Source of the DNA: Gammaproteobacteria bacterium UBA5078 | GTDB lineage: Bacteria; Pseudomonadota; Gammaproteobacteria; Pseudomonadales; Pseudohongiellaceae | Reading direction: 5' to 3' | Length of the DNA stretch: 64,000 nt | NCBI GenBank assembly: GCA_002416505.1 | Contig: DIAM01000012.1 | Location: 121,183-185,182, forward strand | Shown here: positions 60,485 through 64,000 of the stretch, one piece after another | How positions within the stretch are numbered: position 1 is the stretch's first letter | Layout: the number at the start of each line of letters is the position of its first letter | Notes under the pieces: generated by a model | Told to the model about the DNA's origin: nothing | What the model saw: only the letters and a program-made list of their open reading frames with translations | Databases searched by the model: none | Program-made: the position numbers and the translations under genes

Positions 60485-61587
60485 TGTTCAATAGCTCACA
60501 GGCTCTAGGCACAGTATTGATTATGGCGGGCGGCACGGGGGGGCATATTTTCCCTGCACTGAGTATCGCCCGGCATTTGCAGAGCAAAGGCTATCGCATC
60601 GAATGGCTAGGCACGCCACGCGGGCTAGAGGTCGATGTACTTCGAGACACCGATATCCCCCTGCACTTGATCGATGCTAAGGGGCTTAGAGGCAAGGGTT
60701 TGTTCGGTATGTTGAAGGCGCCATTCATGATCGCCGCAAGTGTCTTGCAATCATTACGCGTGATTCGTGCCGTGCGCCCGTGCTGTGTGCTGGGGATGGG
60801 GGGCTATGTTACCGGTCCTGGCGGCGTGGCGACGAAGTTGTCTGGCCGCAAGCTGTTGATCCACGAGCAGAATGCGATTGCTGGTTTCACCAATCGACTG
60901 TTGGCGCGTATCGCTGACATCGTCATGGAGGCGTTTCCCGCAACCTTCTCCGCCGCTACGGGCGCTCTAGTGACGGGCAACCCAGTGCGCGTCGAGATCA
61001 GTGCGCTGCCGCTCAAGCAAGAGAGCGACGCGAAGACTCCACTCAAGATACTCGTCATTGGAGGTAGCCTGGGGGCGGTGGGTATCAATGAGCTAGTCCC
61101 ACAGGCCTTGCTCAAATTTCCCGCGCAGGAGCGCCCGCAGCTTTGGCATCAGGTCGGCAAGAACAACGTCGACAGCGCGGTCGATCGCTATCGCGATGCA
61201 GGCATCGCACTCGATGAGAATTGCAGAGTTGTGCCCTTCATCGCCGACATGGCGGCAGCCTACGCGTGGGCCGATCTAGTGCTGTGTCGCGCCGGTGCCA
61301 CCACCGTCAGTGAAGTGGCCGCAGCCGGATTGCCTTCGATCCTAGTGCCATTCCCGTATGCCGTGGATGACCATCAGACTCGCAATGCGCAGTGGTTGTG
61401 CGATGCGCAAGCCGCAGTGTTGGTTCAGCAGCGAGACCTTACGGCCACTGCGCTCGCAGGGCTCTGGCAACAGTTTCAACAAGACCGGAGTGTCTTGAGC
61501 ATCATGGCGAAGAAAGCTCGCGCCTTAGCGCACTTCAATGCCAACGAGTTAGTAGCCACGCAATGCATGGAGGCCTGCAAGGGATAA
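60484..61587 (+). CDS. murG: Lipid II synthase MurG (GlcNAc transferase)
   Basis: A 367-residue GT-B glycosyltransferase on the inner face of the membrane. The N-terminal loop is MAGGTGGHIFPALSIA; GMGGYVTGPGGVA, HEQNAIAGFTNRLLA, GGSLGAVGINELVP and the donor site CRAGATTVSEVAAAGLPSILVPFP are all present. It converts lipid I to lipid II. The start at 60484 is set by the ftsW stop overlap (TAATG). Confidence 0.97.
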   Translation: MFNSSQALGTVLIMAGGTGGHIFPALSIARHLQSKGYRIEWLGTPRGLEVDVLRDTDIPLHLIDAKGLRGKGLFGMLKAPFMIAASVLQSLRVIRAVRPCCVLGMGGYVTGPGGVATKLSGRKLLIHEQNAIAGFTNRLLARIADIVMEAFPATFSAATGALVTGNPVRVEISALPLKQESDAKTPLKILVIGGSLGAVGINELVPQALLKFPAQERPQLWHQVGKNNVDSAVDRYRDAGIALDENCRVVPFIADMAAAYAWADLVLCRAGATTVSEVAAAGLPSILVPFPYAVDDHQTRNAQWLCDAQAAVLVQQRDLTATALAGLWQQFQQDRSVLSIMAKKARALAHFNANELVATQCMEACKG

Positions 61588-61592
61588 AATAT

Positions 61593-63029
61593 ATGAGCGC
61601 AACGATTACACGAAATATGACCAACAAAGTGCCAGAGATGCGTCGTATCAAGACGATTCATTTCGTGGGTATAGGGGGTGCCGGCATGTGTGGCATCGCC
61701 GAAGTATTGTTGAATCAGGGGTATCTGATCACGGGTTCCGATATTAAGGCGTCTGCTGTCACACAAAGACTGGTGGGCTTGGGTGCGAAGGTATTCGTTG
61801 GGCATCGCGCAGAGAATGTGGAGACGGCAGACGTCGTGGTCTACTCAAGTGCGGTAAACCCACAGAACCCAGAACTTGTGTCTGCGCGCGAGGCAGGGCG
61901 TCCCATAATTCCTCGCGCGGAGATGCTCGCGGAGTTGATGCGCTACCGTCATGGCATCGCGATCGCAGGCACTCATGGCAAGACGACTACTACTAGCCTA
62001 GTGGCATCGATCTTCGCAGAAGCAGGCCTAGATCCCACCTTCGTAATCGGCGGTTTGCTCAACAGTGCCGGTGCGAATGCACGTCTGGGCGAGAGCCGCT
62101 ATTTAGTGGCGGAGGCGGACGAGAGCGATGCGTCTTTCCTGCACCTGCAACCGATGGTGACTGTTGTTACCAATATCGATGCTGACCATATGAGCACCTA
62201 TGGCGGCGATTTCAATAAGCTCAAGAAATACTTCGTCGAGTTCCTGCATAACCTGCCCTTCTACGGACTCGCGGTCTTGTGTGTCGACGATCCCGTCGTC
62301 GCCGAGATTCTGCCGCAGGTCGCTAGGCCGACACTAACTTATGGCTTCGCCGAGAATGCCGATTATCGAATCTTAAACTTGGAACAAGATCGCCAGTTCA
62401 CCAGCTTTGAGATAGCGCGGCCCGAGCGTGTGGGTAATTTGAAAGTGAGCCTGAATATTCCCGGGCGTCACAACGCGCTCAACGCCGCCGCCGCAGTAGC
62501 CATTGCCAGCGATGAGGGGATTAGCGACGAGCATATCTTTGCTGGCCTGAGTAAGTTCCAAGGCGTAGGGCGTCGCTTCGAGATTCAGGGCAATTTCCCA
62601 GTACGCGATGGCACCGCAATGCTGCTCGACGACTATGGGCATCACCCGCGAGAAGTGGCGGCGACAATCGCGGCACTGCGCGGCGGCTGGCCTGATTCGC
62701 GCGTTGTGATGATCTATCAGCCACATCGCTATTCGCGCACAAAGGATCTCTACGAAGACTTCGTAATCGTATTGTCCGATGTCGATGTACTACTGATGTT
62801 GGAAGTGTATTCCGCTGGTGAAGAGGCAATCCCAGGGGCTGATTCGAGAAGCCTGTGTCGCAGCATTCGCGCCCGCGGCAAAATCGACCCAGTCTATGTT
62901 CAGGACGAGGACGATATTCGCAAGGTCCTGACCGAGGTGCTACGTGATGGCGATATCGTGATCACCCAAGGCGCCGGCAGTGTAGGGGCTTTGGCCAAAC
63001 AGTTGAGTGAGCAGGGGCTCATCCTTTAA
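61593..63029 (+). CDS. murC: UDP-MurNAc:L-alanine ligase MurC
   Basis: A 478-residue Mur ligase for the first amino acid of the stem peptide. The N-terminal Rossmann motif is FVGIGGAGMCGIAEVL; the ATP loop is IAGTHGKTTTTSLV; EADESDASFLHL, NIDADHMSTYGG and DDYGHHPREVAATIAAL are diagnostic. The ATG at 61593 has AGGGA at about 9 nt; longer in-frame starts lie within murG. It is followed by ddl after 29 nt. Confidence 0.97.
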   Translation: MSATITRNMTNKVPEMRRIKTIHFVGIGGAGMCGIAEVLLNQGYLITGSDIKASAVTQRLVGLGAKVFVGHRAENVETADVVVYSSAVNPQNPELVSAREAGRPIIPRAEMLAELMRYRHGIAIAGTHGKTTTTSLVASIFAEAGLDPTFVIGGLLNSAGANARLGESRYLVAEADESDASFLHLQPMVTVVTNIDADHMSTYGGDFNKLKKYFVEFLHNLPFYGLAVLCVDDPVVAEILPQVARPTLTYGFAENADYRILNLEQDRQFTSFEIARPERVGNLKVSLNIPGRHNALNAAAAVAIASDEGISDEHIFAGLSKFQGVGRRFEIQGNFPVRDGTAMLLDDYGHHPREVAATIAALRGGWPDSRVVMIYQPHRYSRTKDLYEDFVIVLSDVDVLLMLEVYSAGEEAIPGADSRSLCRSIRARGKIDPVYVQDEDDIRKVLTEVLRDGDIVITQGAGSVGALAKQLSEQGLIL

Positions 63030-63058
63030 CGCAATGCTCCGCTGGGGCAGTGAAAACT

Positions 63059-64000
63059 ATGACGGAACTAAAAGTGACAGATAAAGAAACCATTGCTCGC
63101 TTAGGCCGAGTGGCCGTGATCATGGGAGGGGACTCCGCAGAACGCGAAGTCTCTCTCAAGAGTGGTCGTGCCGTCCTAGAGGCGTTGCAGGCAGCTGGCG
63201 TCGATGCGTTCGGGATCGATGCGGCCGACGATCTGATTGGTCAGCTACAGGCGAATAGCATTACTCAAGTATTCAATGTCCTACATGGCCGTGGCGGTGA
63301 GGACGGGAAATTACAGGGACTCCTAGACTTTATGGGCATCCCTTATACCGGAAGTCGCGTGCTTGGTTCGGCATTGGCAATGGATAAAATTCGCACTAAA
63401 TATATATGGAAACAACTTGGCCTGCCCACGCCAAATTTTGCCTCTCTCAACGCCACGAGTGATTGGAGCGAAGTAGTTGCGCAATTGGGTAAGTTCGTCG
63501 TTAAACCGGTTAGAGAAGGCTCGAGTATTGGCATATCCATCGTAGACAATGGCGGGGATGTGCGCAGTGCCTACGAGAGCGCCAGTGCATTCGACTCCGA
63601 AGTAATGGCGGAGCAATACATCGATGGCACGGAGTTTACCGTTGCCATTCTCAACGGCGAGGCGATGCCGGTCATCGAGTTTCATACACCACACAAATTC
63701 TATGACTACGATGCGAAATACATCGCTAATGACACGCAGTACTTGTGTCCGGCGCCTATAGACGAGGCGACGACGGCGTACCTACAAGATCTATCACTGC
63801 AGGCATTCAACGCAGTCGGCTGTGAGGGCTGGGGGCGCGTCGACATTATGCGCGACCAGCAAGGCAAGTTCTGGTTGTTAGAGGTCAATACCGTGCCCGG
63901 CATGACAGACCACTCCTTGGTGCCAATGGCGGCCACAGCAAAAGGCCTAAGCTTTACTGAACTATTGTTACAAATACTCGCGGCGAAGCCGCTTCGATAG
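63059..64000 (+). CDS. ddl: D-alanine--D-alanine ligase
   Basis: A 313-residue ATP-grasp ligase that makes the D-Ala-D-Ala dipeptide used by MurF. Visible are VAVIMGGDSAEREVSLKSG, NVLHGRGGEDGKLQGLLDFMGIPYTGS, KPVREGSSIGIS, the YDYDAKYIAN omega-loop segment and WLLEVNTVPGMTDHSL. It is complete, with TAG as the last three bases of the window. I chose ATG at 63059; GTG at 63050 adds three residues but sits too near the GGGG box. ftsQ, ftsA and ftsZ would be expected next but lie outside. Confidence 0.96.
   Translation: MTELKVTDKETIARLGRVAVIMGGDSAEREVSLKSGRAVLEALQAAGVDAFGIDAADDLIGQLQANSITQVFNVLHGRGGEDGKLQGLLDFMGIPYTGSRVLGSALAMDKIRTKYIWKQLGLPTPNFASLNATSDWSEVVAQLGKFVVKPVREGSSIGISIVDNGGDVRSAYESASAFDSEVMAEQYIDGTEFTVAILNGEAMPVIEFHTPHKFYDYDAKYIANDTQYLCPAPIDEATTAYLQDLSLQAFNAVGCEGWGRVDIMRDQQGKFWLLEVNTVPGMTDHSLVPMAATAKGLSFTELLLQILAAKPLR

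Overview
This 64 kb window is a chromosomal, almost entirely housekeeping segment of a gammaproteobacterium. Gene order follows Pseudomonas closely: dksA-gluQ-cbrA, rpoN-lpt-kds, murA-hisG-hisD-algW-nif3-cysD, zapE-rplM-rpsI-petABC-sspAB-BON lipoprotein-diaA-yraN-lpoA-rsmI-rnpB-mraZ, then the division and cell wall (dcw) cluster. Protein details differ enough from Pseudomonas that I read it as a different, probably marine, member of Pseudomonadales in the broad sense. The species assignment is inference. I saw no insertion sequence, prophage, CRISPR array or tRNA gene.

Positions 1-4.4 kb (minus strand, then plus): the N-terminal transporter half of the sensor kinase CbrA (cut by the window edge), a 58-codon leader ORF overlapping its start, gluQ and dksA. 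An aminotransferase and sfsA follow on the plus strand. From 5 to 16.4 kb the content is more individual: a small Rieske protein paired with a PLP-dependent sulfhydrylase, a 441-residue membrane-anchored unknown, a coiled-coil lipoprotein with a tiny basic partner, a K+-dependent type proton pyrophosphatase, a short Mrp/ApbC ATPase, a two-subunit sodium:solute symporter and a LysR regulator.

Positions 16.4-31.6 kb hold darP, then the envelope and nitrogen-PTS block read on the minus strand (kdsD, kdsC, lptC, lptA, lptB, rpoN, ptsN, rapZ, ptsO, preceded by a CaCA antiporter). Next come mlaC, ibaG, murA, hisG and hisD on the plus strand, then algW and a Nif3-like gene. Compared with the usual order, hpf is missing between rpoN and ptsN, mlaFED and mlaB are missing around mlaC, and hisC is missing after hisD.

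Positions 31.6-49.5 kb hold sulfate activation (cysD, cysNC fusion), zapG, zapE, ribosomal proteins L13 and S9, a cytochrome bc1 operon with a fused b/c1 gene and an atypical Rieske motif, sspAB, the dolP-diaA-yraN-lpoA group, rsmI, and a ydbH-ynbE-ydbL lipid-transport cluster inserted before rnpB.

Positions 49.6-64 kb hold the RNase P RNA gene and an uninterrupted dcw cluster from mraZ to ddl, headed by a clear sigma-70 promoter and a 10-bp-periodic MraZ operator. Its genes make and flip the peptidoglycan precursor and assemble the division machinery. I found no strong candidate for a wholly new system. The best leads are the cbrA leader ORF, the altered Rieske cluster motif, the b/c1 fusion, the orphan mlaC and the lipoprotein/basic-peptide pair.
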